Assembly: GCA_025450375.1 (NCBI GenBank)
Contig: JANWHO010000078.1
Span: 1 to 16,194 of the forward strand
Reading direction: 5' to 3'
Origin: Chloroflexota bacterium
GTDB lineage: Bacteria; Chloroflexota; UBA5177; JANWHV01
DNA: 16,194 nt
In this document: positions 5,466-13,216 of the stretch, in pieces
Layout: every line of letters begins with the position of its first letter
Numbering within the stretch: the stretch's first letter is position 1
Position numbers and translations under genes: made by a program
Notes under the pieces: generated by a model
Seen by the model: the letters and a program-made list of their open reading frames with translations, nothing else
Told to the model about the DNA's origin: nothing
Database searches by the model: none

Positions 5466-7382
5466 TCAGACGTGACTCGGCGCCGATCCATTGGATGAGG
5501 AGCGTCCGGAAGGCAACATGCTCGCTTCCAGAGGCGAGAGGCCCAGCAATGCCTCGAATTGTCCCTTATCGAGGGTTTCCTCGGTCACCAGGCGCTCGGA
5601 GATCAGGACGAGCCTTTCGCGATGCTTTTCTAGAATCTCCTTCGCGCGGGCGAACGCAGTGGTCACGAGCCGGCGCACCTCGGAATCGATCTCCACCGCC
5701 ACGACCTCGGAGTAATTGCGCTGCTCTCCCAGATCCCGCCCCAGGAAGACCATCTCCTCCTTGTGCCCATAAGCCATCGGTCCCAGCTTGTCGCTCATTC
5801 CATACTCGGTCACCATCTTGCGGGCCAGCTTGGTGGATCGCTCAATGTCGTTTTCGGCGCCCGTGGTCATTTCGCCAAAGATGAGCATCTCAGCCGCCTG
5901 GCCACCCAAACTGAAGGCGAGGGTGTCCTCGAAGTAGGAACGAGTATAGAAGTAGCGATCCTCGGAGGGGAGAAGTTGGGTAAAGCCGCCCGCCATCCCG
6001 CGGGCGATGATCGTCACCTTGTGCAGGGGGTCGAGATTGGGGAGCATTCGAGCGACCAGGGCATGGCCCACCTCATGGTAGGCGGTCACCCGTTTCTCGT
6101 GCTCGGAGATAATCCGGCTCTTCCGTTCCGGCCCCGCCACCACGCGGTCGATCGCCTCCTCAAGCTCCTGCATGCCAATCACCTTGCGATTGCGCCGCGC
6201 CGCCAAAATGGCCGCCTCATTGAGGAGATTGGCCAGATCGGCGCCCGAGAAGCCAGGAGTCTGCTTGGCCAGGGTCTCCAGGCTGGCCGTTTTGTCCAGC
6301 GGCTTGCCGCGGGCATGGACTTCCAGCACCGCCATCCGCCCGCGGATATCGGGCCGATCCAGGATCACCTGGCGGTCGAACCGTCCGGGTCGCAGCAGCG
6401 CCGGGTCCAAGACATCGGGACGGTTGGTGGCGGCAATGACGATCACGTTGGTGTTCGTATCGAAGCCGTCCATCTCGACCAGAATCTGGTTCAGCGTCTG
6501 CTCGCGCTCGTCGTGGCTCCCGCCCAATCCGGCGCCCCGCTGGCGGCCCACGGCGTCGATCTCGTCCACGAAGACGATGCACGGTGAATTACGTTTGGCC
6601 TGCTCGAAGAGATCCCGGACCCGGCTGGCTCCCACGCCAACAAACATCTCCACGAACTCGGAACCCGAGATACTGAAAAACGGAACCCCCGCCTCGCCGG
6701 CGACCGCCCGCGAGAGCAATGTCTTCCCGGTGCCGGGAGAGCCCACGAGGAGGACACCCCTGGGGATCCGGGCCCCCAGCGAGGCGAATTTCTCCGGATA
6801 GCGGAGAAATTCCACGACCTCGGCCAGTTCCTGCTTGGCCTCCTCCACCCCCGCCACGTCGGCGAAGGTGACCGATGGCCGATTGCCGGTAAACATGCGC
6901 GCTCGGCTCTTCCCAAAGCTCAATGCCTGGTTATTGCTTCCCTGCGCCTGCCGCATCATGAAGAACAACAGGCCGCCAAAGATCAGCAAGGGAAGGAAAC
7001 CACCGATTAGCTGGAGCCAGTTCCCCAGTTGGCTCGGAGCGGCGTTCGTATAATCCAGCTTCGTGATCGGGATATTGTTGTCCTTGAGCAACTGAGGGAA
7101 AGAGTCGTTGATGCCCAGTTGAGTCGACCATTTATCACCGCCGCAGGCCGACGCGCGGTCCAGGTGTACGGTACTGCCGTCAACGTTCACTTTATCGAGG
7201 GCTGCATTGGTGTCGCGCCCATTGGCGCAGCCATTGGTGTCGGTCACCAAAAAGCTCATCACCTGGCCGAGGTTCGTTGCCTTATAGGTGGTGCCGCGGC
7301 TCATCAACGAATAGGCAATCGCGATCACCAGGACCAGGATCACCAGGTAGACAAAACTATTACGGAGCCACTTGGCGTCCAT
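5466..7382 (-). CDS. ftsH: ATP-dependent zinc metalloprotease FtsH
   Basis: A 638-residue protein, normal for the family. The ATG at 7382 has GGAGG 7 nt upstream; the open frame continues to 7481 but that part is promoter and leader. Order of parts: membrane helix 9-27; extracytoplasmic domain about 30-120; second helix 122-144; AAA+ module with Walker A GSPGTGKT (214-221), Walker B IVFVDEID (269-276) and the second region of homology [21 protein letters not shown] (318-338, two arginine fingers); and the peptidase with HEVGH (436-440) and third zinc ligand Asp512 in TGAENDIE. FtsH degrades membrane proteins and unstable regulators as a hexamer. The extracytoplasmic domain holds two cysteines (52 and 80), which is unusual to my knowledge. 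It follows tilS on the same strand, a common arrangement, but has its own probable promoters. Confidence 0.97.
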   Translation of the reverse strand: MDAKWLRNSFVYLVILVLVIAIAYSLMSRGTTYKATNLGQVMSFLVTDTNGCANGRDTNAALDKVNVDGSTVHLDRASACGGDKWSTQLGINDSFPQLLKDNNIPITKLDYTNAAPSQLGNWLQLIGGFLPLLIFGGLLFFMMRQAQGSNNQALSFGKSRARMFTGNRPSVTFADVAGVEEAKQELAEVVEFLRYPEKFASLGARIPRGVLLVGSPGTGKTLLSRAVAGEAGVPFFSISGSEFVEMFVGVGASRVRDLFEQAKRNSPCIVFVDEIDAVGRQRGAGLGGSHDEREQTLNQILVEMDGFDTNTNVIVIAATNRPDVLDPALLRPGRFDRQVILDRPDIRGRMAVLEVHARGKPLDKTASLETLAKQTPGFSGADLANLLNEAAILAARRNRKVIGMQELEEAIDRVVAGPERKSRIISEHEKRVTAYHEVGHALVARMLPNLDPLHKVTIIARGMAGGFTQLLPSEDRYFYTRSYFEDTLAFSLGGQAAEMLIFGEMTTGAENDIERSTKLARKMVTEYGMSDKLGPMAYGHKEEMVFLGRDLGEQRNYSEVVAVEIDSEVRRLVTTAFARAKEILEKHRERLVLISERLVTEETLDKGQFEALLGLSPLEASMLPSGRSSSNGSAPSHV

Positions 7383-7466
7383 GCTGGATCCTCCGGCGTA
7401 GGGACTCGGCGCGGCTGTGCGCGATACAACGGGCGGCGCCCGCGGACGCCGGTCACGGCTTACCAG

Positions 7467-7492
7467 AGTATAGCAGACCAAAGTATAGCAGA
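7467..7492 (-). promoter_or_regulatory. Tandem extended -10 promoters upstream of ftsH
   Basis: Read on the minus strand, an 11-nt sequence, TCTGCTATACT, occurs twice exactly 15 nt apart (7492-7482 and 7477-7467). Each copy contains TGC-TATACT, an extended -10 motif with 5 of 6 matches to TATAAT. Neither has a good -35, which extended -10 promoters tolerate. Starts would fall near 7475 and 7460, giving leaders of about 80-95 nt before the ftsH ATG. Alternatively the repeat is a pair of activator or repressor half-sites. Confidence 0.45.
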
Positions 7493-7505
7493 ATCCAATT
7501 CACCC

Positions 7506-8948
7506 TCATACCGGTGGGTTAGGACAATTCAGGCGGGATCCAGCACGCGCGGCCCGGATCAGGACGGCCTCGGTGGTCTGCTCGGTGACCGCCACCCGAG
7601 CGTCCAGGACCAAGCCAACGATCCAGGCAATCCCCAGCGGGCCGGTCACCAGAGGCAGGCGGTCCCGCGCCGCGCGGGGCACTTTATGGTCAACCAGAAT
7701 ATCCTGCACTTTTTTCGTGCCCACCAGGCCCAGGGGCCGCAGGCGGTCACCAGGCTGCCGCCCGCGGACGATCACCGGCACTCCCAGGGCGTCGCGATCG
7801 CATACGACTTCCGTCCCGGTGATCTCGCGGCGAACGAGCAAGGCCCGTGCCTCATCCCCCGGTATAATGCTGGTCTCCAGGCGCCATTCGCCAAAGAGGA
7901 TCCGGCCGGGTATTGGGAGCCGCGCCTCGGATAGTTGAGGGTGGAGATCAGGGCGGAAGAAATGGAGGAGTTCTCCGCGCCGCTCGGCCCGGAAACCCCG
8001 CCCAATATCCAGCCCGCCGCCGCCTTCCCCGCCCGCCAACCGATCTATCTTCTCGACCATCCGCGCCGACAGCGCGCCGCCGGCCCCAAACAGCTGCTCG
8101 ACGGCCAGACGGAGAACCCGCCAACGCACGGCGTCCGGCAGGCGGCCGAGCGGCCCCCGAGCCAGGCTCAGCCCGCCTTGCGCGTCATCATCCGGCACCA
8201 CGGCGGAATCGAACGCCGTTTGAGCCTCGGCGCGGAGGTAATCAGCGTCGAGGGCGAGCAAGGCGGCGCACCGGGCCAGCGCCTCGCGGGCCCGCGGATT
8301 GAATCGCTCCAGGGCGGGCAGCAACTGGGACCGCACGGCATTTCGACGGAAGGCGGGATCCTCATTCGATCGGTCGTGACGGGCCTCAAGGCCATGGGCC
8401 TCGCAAAACGCCGCCGTAGCCTGACGGGTTTGCGTCAACAGGGGGCGAGCGAGATCGCCGCGCCGGGGCCGCATGGCCGCCAACCCATCCAGGCCGCTGC
8501 CCCGGAGCAGATGGAGGAGCACCGTTTCCGCTTGATCGTCCTCGGTGTGGCCGGTGGCAATGCAGTCCGCTCCTACCCGCGATCTCACCGCCCGGAGCGC
8601 TTCATACCGTAGCTCGCGGGCCGCCATCTCGATCGAGCAACGGTGGCTGGATGCGTAGGCATTGGTGTCGACCGGAATGACCTCACAGGGGAGACCGAGG
8701 GCGGCGGCCAGCGCGATCACGAACGCGGCATCGGCGTCCGCGTCCTCCCCTCGGAGTCCATGATGCACATGCGCCACCCGCACCTGGAGACCGAGCCGTG
8801 GGCCTAGCCAGTGCAGGCACAGCAGTAAGCAGAGCGAATCGGCTCCGCCGGAAACCGCCGCCACCACCTGCTCGGAAGGGCCGAAAACCGAGTGCTTCCG
8901 GCAAAAGGCGGCGACGTCCATGAGCAGCGGCGAATCCGCGAGGTCCAC
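7506..8948 (-). CDS. tilS: tRNA(Ile)-lysidine synthetase TilS
   Basis: A 480-residue protein. It has the N-type ATP pyrophosphatase loop SGGADS (33-38), the family block IATGHTEDDQAETVLLHLLRG with GSGLDGLAAM, and DRSNEDPAFRRNAVRSQLLPAL. The C-terminal TilS domain is present (RPLGLVGTKKVQDILVDHKVPRAARDRLPLV). The enzyme attaches lysine to cytidine 34 of tRNA-Ile(CAU), changing its codon reading from AUG to AUA, and is essential. The GTG at 8948 follows the TAA of the NYN gene (8959-8957) by 8 nt, so translation is probably coupled. ATG at 8921 is the alternative and lacks a clear ribosome-binding site. ftsH lies 123 nt downstream on the same strand. Confidence 0.95.
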   Translation of the reverse strand: MDLADSPLLMDVAAFCRKHSVFGPSEQVVAAVSGGADSLCLLLCLHWLGPRLGLQVRVAHVHHGLRGEDADADAAFVIALAAALGLPCEVIPVDTNAYASSHRCSIEMAARELRYEALRAVRSRVGADCIATGHTEDDQAETVLLHLLRGSGLDGLAAMRPRRGDLARPLLTQTRQATAAFCEAHGLEARHDRSNEDPAFRRNAVRSQLLPALERFNPRAREALARCAALLALDADYLRAEAQTAFDSAVVPDDDAQGGLSLARGPLGRLPDAVRWRVLRLAVEQLFGAGGALSARMVEKIDRLAGGEGGGGLDIGRGFRAERRGELLHFFRPDLHPQLSEARLPIPGRILFGEWRLETSIIPGDEARALLVRREITGTEVVCDRDALGVPVIVRGRQPGDRLRPLGLVGTKKVQDILVDHKVPRAARDRLPLVTGPLGIAWIVGLVLDARVAVTEQTTEAVLIRAARAGSRLNCPNPPV

Positions 8949-8956
8949 CGAACTGT

Positions 8957-9784
8957 TTATTCCCCCGGGTCGTCGAACTGCTCACCCACTGGTTGCTCGC
9001 CATAGCCCCGTTCGGCGCCGGTCTTCCGTCGTCTGGCCACCGCCTCCTGGACGAAAGGATGATCGCGGTTCACCCGCACCACCTGACGCACCTGATTGTC
9101 CGGCATTTCCATCGGCTCTTGAAAAATGATCGAGTTCCGCATGAAGACATTGAGCACGCCGCGAATGTCCTCCTCGCCCACGCTCAGCCCAATAGGCCGG
9201 CTGCCGCTGGCCAGGTAGCGCACGATCCCCATATACATAGGATGGTCCCAGTGATCGGACATCCAATCCATCCAGCCCGCCACCCGTACCTCAAGCTCAC
9301 CGAAGCCATGCTCCTCCGGATCAATCGGATCCACCACGGTGGCCGAGTCGACCAATACCTGGCTGACCGAACCGGGAACCCCGCTGATTACCACCCGTTT
9401 GCCGAAACGGTTGACCAACATGGCGCTGGCGCGGGTAAAATCCTTGTCGCCGGTTCCGAGGATAAAGGTCTCGATATCGTCGTTGAACAGGACGGTCTCA
9501 AAGATGTCCATCACCATATGCAAATCAGCGGAGCTTTTCAAGCGGCCATCGTCACGCAGGCGCAGCGGAACATCCACGCGCTTGATCATGGATGCCTCGA
9601 ACTTCCCTTGCAGCAACTCCGGTTGCTTGGTGAAGTCGGCATAGGCATAGGCGACCTTGACCAGGCCGTATTTTCTCGCCTTCTGGATCAGCCGCTGCGG
9701 GTCGAACTCGCGACCGCGCTTCAGTAACTCATAGCGGAGGTTTTCGAGGTCAATAAACAGGCCAACTTTGGCGGATCCATTCAT
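8957..9784 (-). CDS. NYN-domain (LabA/DUF88-like) putative ribonuclease with C-terminal helical domain
   Basis: A 275-residue protein from the ATG at 9784; GGGAGG lies 14 nt upstream, which is far. Residues 5-155 form a PIN-like NYN domain: VGLFIDLENL (Asp12), SSADLHMVMDIFE (Asp87), and FILGTGDKDF (Asp113, Asp115). These are the four acidic positions expected to hold Mg2+. The family is predicted to cleave RNA. Residues about 180-250 (YMGIVRYLASGSRPIGLSVGEEDIRGVLNVFMRNSIIF) look like a small winged-helix domain, possibly LOTUS/OST-HTH-like, often found with NYN domains; this second call is tentative. The last 30 residues are polar and probably disordered. Eight nt before tilS on the same strand, it may act in tRNA or rRNA handling, but no substrate can be named. 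Confidence 0.85.
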   Translation of the reverse strand: MNGSAKVGLFIDLENLRYELLKRGREFDPQRLIQKARKYGLVKVAYAYADFTKQPELLQGKFEASMIKRVDVPLRLRDDGRLKSSADLHMVMDIFETVLFNDDIETFILGTGDKDFTRASAMLVNRFGKRVVISGVPGSVSQVLVDSATVVDPIDPEEHGFGELEVRVAGWMDWMSDHWDHPMYMGIVRYLASGSRPIGLSVGEEDIRGVLNVFMRNSIIFQEPMEMPDNQVRQVVRVNRDHPFVQEAVARRRKTGAERGYGEQPVGEQFDDPGE

Positions 9785-10074
9785 GACGAAATACAATGCC
9801 TCCCAGGGAAAGTACGAAACATCCACAAACCACAGTGCGGGAAAAACGAAAAACAGGCGCCCGGATGTCAAGCCAGGCGGCCGGACCGCCGAACGCGGGA
9901 CGAAGCCGAGCGAAATCGCGTCTTGAACTGTAAAAGTGCGAGCGACGGTGGGATAGAATGTCAGAACCTATATGCAAGTATACTGCGATGACCGGGTTCC
10001 CGAATCCGCCTTCCTCCCTTAATTGTGCCCATTAGGGGATAGCATGCACGGCAAGCACCTGATAGCATTCATTC
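9785..10074. other. 290-nt divergent intergenic region between the NYN gene and the L,D-transpeptidase gene
   Basis: No gene or RNA is evident. A consensus-like TTGACA occurs on the minus strand (9871-9866), but no matching -10 lies 16-18 nt beyond it. TATACT on the plus strand (9979-9984) lacks a -35. A small 5-bp GGCGG/CCGCC hairpin lies near 9876-9890. Promoters for both flanking genes must lie here but cannot be fixed by eye. Confidence 0.5.
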
Positions 10075-12012
10075 ATGGCAATCGTCGATGCGGCCACGAA
10101 TCATGTTGCTGATGCTGGAATGTATGGACGCGGTAGGCGGTTCGCGGCCACGCACATCTGGTTCCCGCGGACCGTAGCCGCCCTATCCCTCGCCTTGGCG
10201 GCGGCGGGTGGGGCCCTTGGCACGGGCCACTGGCTCTCCGATCATTCGCGTCACGCCGCTCCGCCCCGTGCCAGCGCCGGCGCGGTAGTCGCGCATCGGC
10301 CCGCGGCCCAGGCGGCGCCCCTGCCGCAGGCACCGGCGTCCCCGACGCGGGCGGTCCTGACCGCTGACGGGGCCGGGGGGATCGCGAATTGGGGGTGGGC
10401 GCCTTCACCTACCGTCTCGCTCCAGGTGAGCTTGGTAGGACTCCGCCAGAGCGTACCGGTGCGGGCTCAAGCGGAAATCGAACCGGCGGGCCAGCCCTTT
10501 ACCGGGCAGCCGACCGTATCCGGCAATCCGGTCAGTCTGAGGGCTGGACGGGTAGGCCGGCAACCCCTGGCTTTTTCCAACCTTACGGATGGCGCTCTCT
10601 ACCACTGGCGCGCTCGCGCGATGGCGGCCGACGGGCACCCAAGCGCCTGGTCGGTGGGCGGCGTGTTTGGGGTGAGCACCACGGCTCCCACCCCACCTCA
10701 ACTGGCGGCCACCAACGTCAAAATTGATGGGTGGTCCTCGGCGGGAAAGCTGCTGTTCCGTTGGATTCCCATGGGCGGTACCTCCCCGGTAGCCGCCTTC
10801 CAATATGCCATTGTCCGCCATGGTGTCGATCTGGCTGCCATGCGGCCCCGTTGGACGACCACGGGTGCCACCCTGCTTTCGGTGCCGAAATGGCGTGAGG
10901 GGCGCTGGGAGTTGCTCCTGAGGACGCGCGACGAGGCCGGGCGATTCTCCGCTCCGTCGATCATCCCCTTCTCCCTGGCCCATCACGCGCCCGCCGCTCC
11001 GACGATCGTGCTCGCCACCCCGCGATCCGGCGCCGCCGCCAATACGAAAACGCCGACCCTGAGCTGGACCTCCGGACCAGATGTGGTCCCCTTGCGGGGC
11101 TACCAGTACGCTATTCTCCCCGGCTCGGTCTCCGCGCCGGCTCAGGCGGCCTGGACGGACACCGTATCAAACACCCTGGCGCTCGCGGGATTGGGCGATG
11201 GCCAATGGACCGTATTCCTGCATGCGGTAAACGCGGTGGGCGTGGTATCCCCGCCCGTACGCTGGTCATTCACGCTCGATCGCCAGGCGCCCAAACTCAG
11301 CGCGCCGGTGGTCTCGGACGCCAGTTTCACCGCCCCGGTGGAGCGGCTGCGCGTGAAAATGACCCTGACAAAGACCGCGACGGTGAGCTATCGCATCTAC
11401 ATCGCCGGTCACGTAACCCCGCTGATTACCCGATCGCTTGGGGTAGTGGGTCCGGGCCCGATTCATGGCTTGAATTGGAATGGAACCACGACCCCCCATC
11501 ATCTCGCCGCGGCGGGGAACTATAGGATGGTCGTGCAGGCCGTGGACGAGGTGGGGAATCTGGCCAAGGCGCAGATGCCGCTCATCACCGTACAGACGAA
11601 GCGCATTCTTCTTTCGGTCAGTAAGGACGCGCTCTGGGCCTACGATGGAAATAAGCTCGTGTACCACATCCTGGTCAGCAACGGCGGTCCGGACACGCCC
11701 ACCTTACCGGGTATCTTCCATGTTGAGGCCAAGATTCCCAACATGGTATTCCACTCGCCCTGGCCGAAGGGTTCGCCGCTCTATTATGCTCCGTCCCCCA
11801 CCAATTATGCCATGCTCTATAACGCCAACGGCGGATACTTTATTCATGATTCCCCCTGGCGTTCGAATTACGGTCCCGGCAGCAACAGCTTGGCCGGCAC
11901 CCCGGGCGGTAACTTCACCGGTACGCACGGATGTACCAACGTACCGCTCTCCTCCATGGCGGTGTTGTATGCCTGGGCTGATGTCGGAACCCTGATCCAG
12001 ATCGTCCCCTGA
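10075..12012 (+). CDS. Exported L,D-transpeptidase (YkuD) with Ig/Fn3-like modules
   Basis: A 645-residue protein. A single N-terminal hydrophobic segment (about 33-50, TVAALSLALAAAGGALG) should export or anchor it, followed by an Ala/Pro-rich linker to about 100. Three Fn3/Ig-like modules follow at roughly 105-200, 205-300 and 305-401. Each ends in a W-x-F/V-x-x-x-A-V/R-type strand such as GQWTVFLHAVNAVGVVSPPVRWSF. A FlgD-Ig-like module follows at 404-506 (GLNWNG, AGNYRMVVQAVDEVGN). The YkuD catalytic domain is 509-645 with FIHDSPW (His591) and THGCTNVP (Cys620 nucleophile). Such enzymes make 3-3 crosslinks in peptidoglycan or attach proteins to it. No Shine-Dalgarno precedes the ATG at 10075; ATG at 10120 is possible. 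The gene appears to stand alone. Confidence 0.9.
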   Translation: MAIVDAATNHVADAGMYGRGRRFAATHIWFPRTVAALSLALAAAGGALGTGHWLSDHSRHAAPPRASAGAVVAHRPAAQAAPLPQAPASPTRAVLTADGAGGIANWGWAPSPTVSLQVSLVGLRQSVPVRAQAEIEPAGQPFTGQPTVSGNPVSLRAGRVGRQPLAFSNLTDGALYHWRARAMAADGHPSAWSVGGVFGVSTTAPTPPQLAATNVKIDGWSSAGKLLFRWIPMGGTSPVAAFQYAIVRHGVDLAAMRPRWTTTGATLLSVPKWREGRWELLLRTRDEAGRFSAPSIIPFSLAHHAPAAPTIVLATPRSGAAANTKTPTLSWTSGPDVVPLRGYQYAILPGSVSAPAQAAWTDTVSNTLALAGLGDGQWTVFLHAVNAVGVVSPPVRWSFTLDRQAPKLSAPVVSDASFTAPVERLRVKMTLTKTATVSYRIYIAGHVTPLITRSLGVVGPGPIHGLNWNGTTTPHHLAAAGNYRMVVQAVDEVGNLAKAQMPLITVQTKRILLSVSKDALWAYDGNKLVYHILVSNGGPDTPTLPGIFHVEAKIPNMVFHSPWPKGSPLYYAPSPTNYAMLYNANGGYFIHDSPWRSNYGPGSNSLAGTPGGNFTGTHGCTNVPLSSMAVLYAWADVGTLIQIVP

Positions 12013-12080
12013 CCATGCCAGAGGGTGCGCCTTACATTGGATGCGGTGCTGCTGACCAGGTTGGCAGTCACAATCCAGGG

Positions 12081-12169
12081 GCGCGGGTCTCCGGGCCCGC
12101 TTGTTTCGGCGACGGATCGCCATCGGGGTAGCGCGGTGACCGCCAACAGGCGGGCCTGGAGACCCGCGC
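12081..12169. repeat. Palindromic intergenic element, copy C, between convergent genes
   Basis: The 20-nt arms 12081-12100 and 12150-12169 are inverted repeats matching at 19 of 20 positions. The left arm starts GCGCGGGTCTCC; the right arm ends GGAGACCCGCGC and is followed by TCCTAG. Each arm can also fold on itself (GCGGG/CCCGC). The 49-nt interior holds two more short stems: GGCGA-cgga-TCGCC (12108-12121) and GCGGT-g-ACCGC (12133-12143). The hairpin-then-GCTCCYAG layout resembles copy A. It lies between the ends of the transpeptidase and LysR genes, so it could end transcription from both sides, but there is no T-run. Confidence 0.7.
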
Positions 12170-12188
12170 TCCTAGAAAGGTGGCCAGG

Positions 12189-13085
12189 CTACCCACGCGA
12201 CGCCTTCACCAACTCGATGAACGCTTCCGCGGCGGGCGAGAGATACCGCTGAGGATTCCATCCTAACCCGTTCCTCAGGACCACGGGCTGACCCTGGTCC
12301 ACCACTACCGCCGCCCCGAGGGAGAATCCCCGCAGATCCACGGTCTCCGGCAGAATCGCCACCCCGAGACCGGCCTCCGCGTAGGCGGCCAGGGTTTGCC
12401 CCACCGCGCTTTCCATGGCAACGTATGGGTGGAGGCCGGCATCATGCCAGGCAGCGGCCAGCCGCAGCCGGGTCAGGTAGTTCTCCTTCAAGAGAAGGAG
12501 GGGGATTGATGGCCGGCCCTCGGGGGCTACCAAATCGCGGAGATCAACGGTTGTCGCCCGCGTGATTTCATGCTCTCGGGGTGCCAGCGCGAGGATACGG
12601 GCAGTCAGGAACGGCGCCACGGTCAGAGTTCGAGGGACATCAATCGGAACCACTCCCAGATCCAACTTCCCCTCGAGCAGCATGGCGATCAGGCCAACGG
12701 CGCCGTCCTCCAGCACCCGCACCTCCACGGCCGGATGCTCCCCCTGGAAGCGCCGGAGAAGGGGAGCGAGCACGGTGGCCGCCGTCTGGGGCGAGGAGCC
12801 GATCGACAGCGAACCCCCACGGGCGCCCAGCACGTCGCGCACGTTCCGCCGCCCCCGATCCGCCTCCAGGAGGGCCGAGCGGGCAGGGGCGAGGAATGCC
12901 TGGCCGGCGGCGGTCAGGCTAATCCGCCGCCCCTCCCGATTGAAGAGTGGGGCCCCAAGTTCGCGCTCCAGATCACGCATCTGGCGAGACAGTGCCGGCT
13001 GGGAGAGGTCCAGGTCGCCGGCGGCCCGCGAGAAACTCAGTCGTTCGGCAATCGCCACGAAGTATCGCAGGTGGTGCAGTTCCAT
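12189..13085 (-). CDS. LysR-type transcriptional regulator
   Basis: A 298-residue protein, normal for the family. Residues 1-60 are the winged helix-turn-helix (MELHHLRYFVAIAERLSFS, then AAGDLDLSQPALSRQMRDLE and LGAPLFNR). From about 90 to 295 lies the periplasmic-binding-like effector domain, starting SLSIGSSPQTAATVLAPLL, with GKLDLGVVP and GLGVAILPE. It is divergent from leuC by 131 nt, the classical position for a LysR regulator of its neighbour, so control of the leucine genes is likely; the ligand is unknown (2-isopropylmalate is a known co-inducer in other bacteria). The ATG at 13085 is 7 nt from a -10-like TGT-TATAGT, suggesting a leaderless mRNA. LysR dyads overlap that -10, which would fit autorepression. 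Confidence 0.9.
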   Translation of the reverse strand: MELHHLRYFVAIAERLSFSRAAGDLDLSQPALSRQMRDLERELGAPLFNREGRRISLTAAGQAFLAPARSALLEADRGRRNVRDVLGARGGSLSIGSSPQTAATVLAPLLRRFQGEHPAVEVRVLEDGAVGLIAMLLEGKLDLGVVPIDVPRTLTVAPFLTARILALAPREHEITRATTVDLRDLVAPEGRPSIPLLLLKENYLTRLRLAAAWHDAGLHPYVAMESAVGQTLAAYAEAGLGVAILPETVDLRGFSLGAAVVVDQGQPVVLRNGLGWNPQRYLSPAAEAFIELVKASRG

Positions 13086-13092
13086 GAGCCCA

Positions 13093-13124
13093 ACTATAAC
13101 ATATAGGTATGCAACTCATATGTT
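13093..13124. promoter_or_regulatory. LysR-type binding site overlapping the regulator's own -10
   Basis: ATAACATATAGGTAT (13096-13110) is an imperfect dyad containing T-N11-A (T13097, A13109), the LysR box. A wider exact inverted repeat, AACATAT (13098-13104) and ATATGTT (13118-13124), is separated by 13 nt, and CATATG (13117-13122) is itself palindromic. On the minus strand TGT-TATAGT (13101-13093) is an extended -10 for the regulator, ending 7 nt before its ATG. Confidence 0.55.
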
Positions 13125-13132
13125 TGCGTCTA

Positions 13133-13161
13133 TTGCGGGCATCGAAGGATAAAGGTACGAT
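13133..13161 (+). promoter_or_regulatory. Candidate leuC promoter
   Basis: TTGCGG (13133-13138) and TACGAT (13156-13161) have an ideal 17-nt spacer but match consensus at only 3 and 4 of 6 positions, as expected for an activator-dependent promoter. The LysR box lies just upstream. A competing pair is TTGCGT (13124-13129) with GATAAA (13148-13153). Confidence 0.3.
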
Positions 13162-13216
13162 AGGCGCCAAGACCGGTACGCCCGGCGGACGAGGACAGCG
13201 ATAAAGGGAGAGCCCA

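Noticed and set aside
7383..7481. N-terminal extension of FtsH
   Set aside because: The extra 33 residues contain the tandem promoter repeat and lack similarity to FtsH; GGAGG marks the start at 7382.
9785..9871. Hydrophobic N-terminal extension of the NYN protein from a TTG codon
   Set aside because: It would put a membrane-like segment before a cytosolic nuclease fold that starts naturally at MNGSAKVGLFIDLEN. The segment overlaps a TTGACA-like promoter element.
13086..13216. Leucine T-box, leader peptide or riboswitch before leuC
   Set aside because: The gap is only 131 nt and shows no run of Leu codons, no T-box core and no terminator/antiterminator pair; LysR dyads explain it better.
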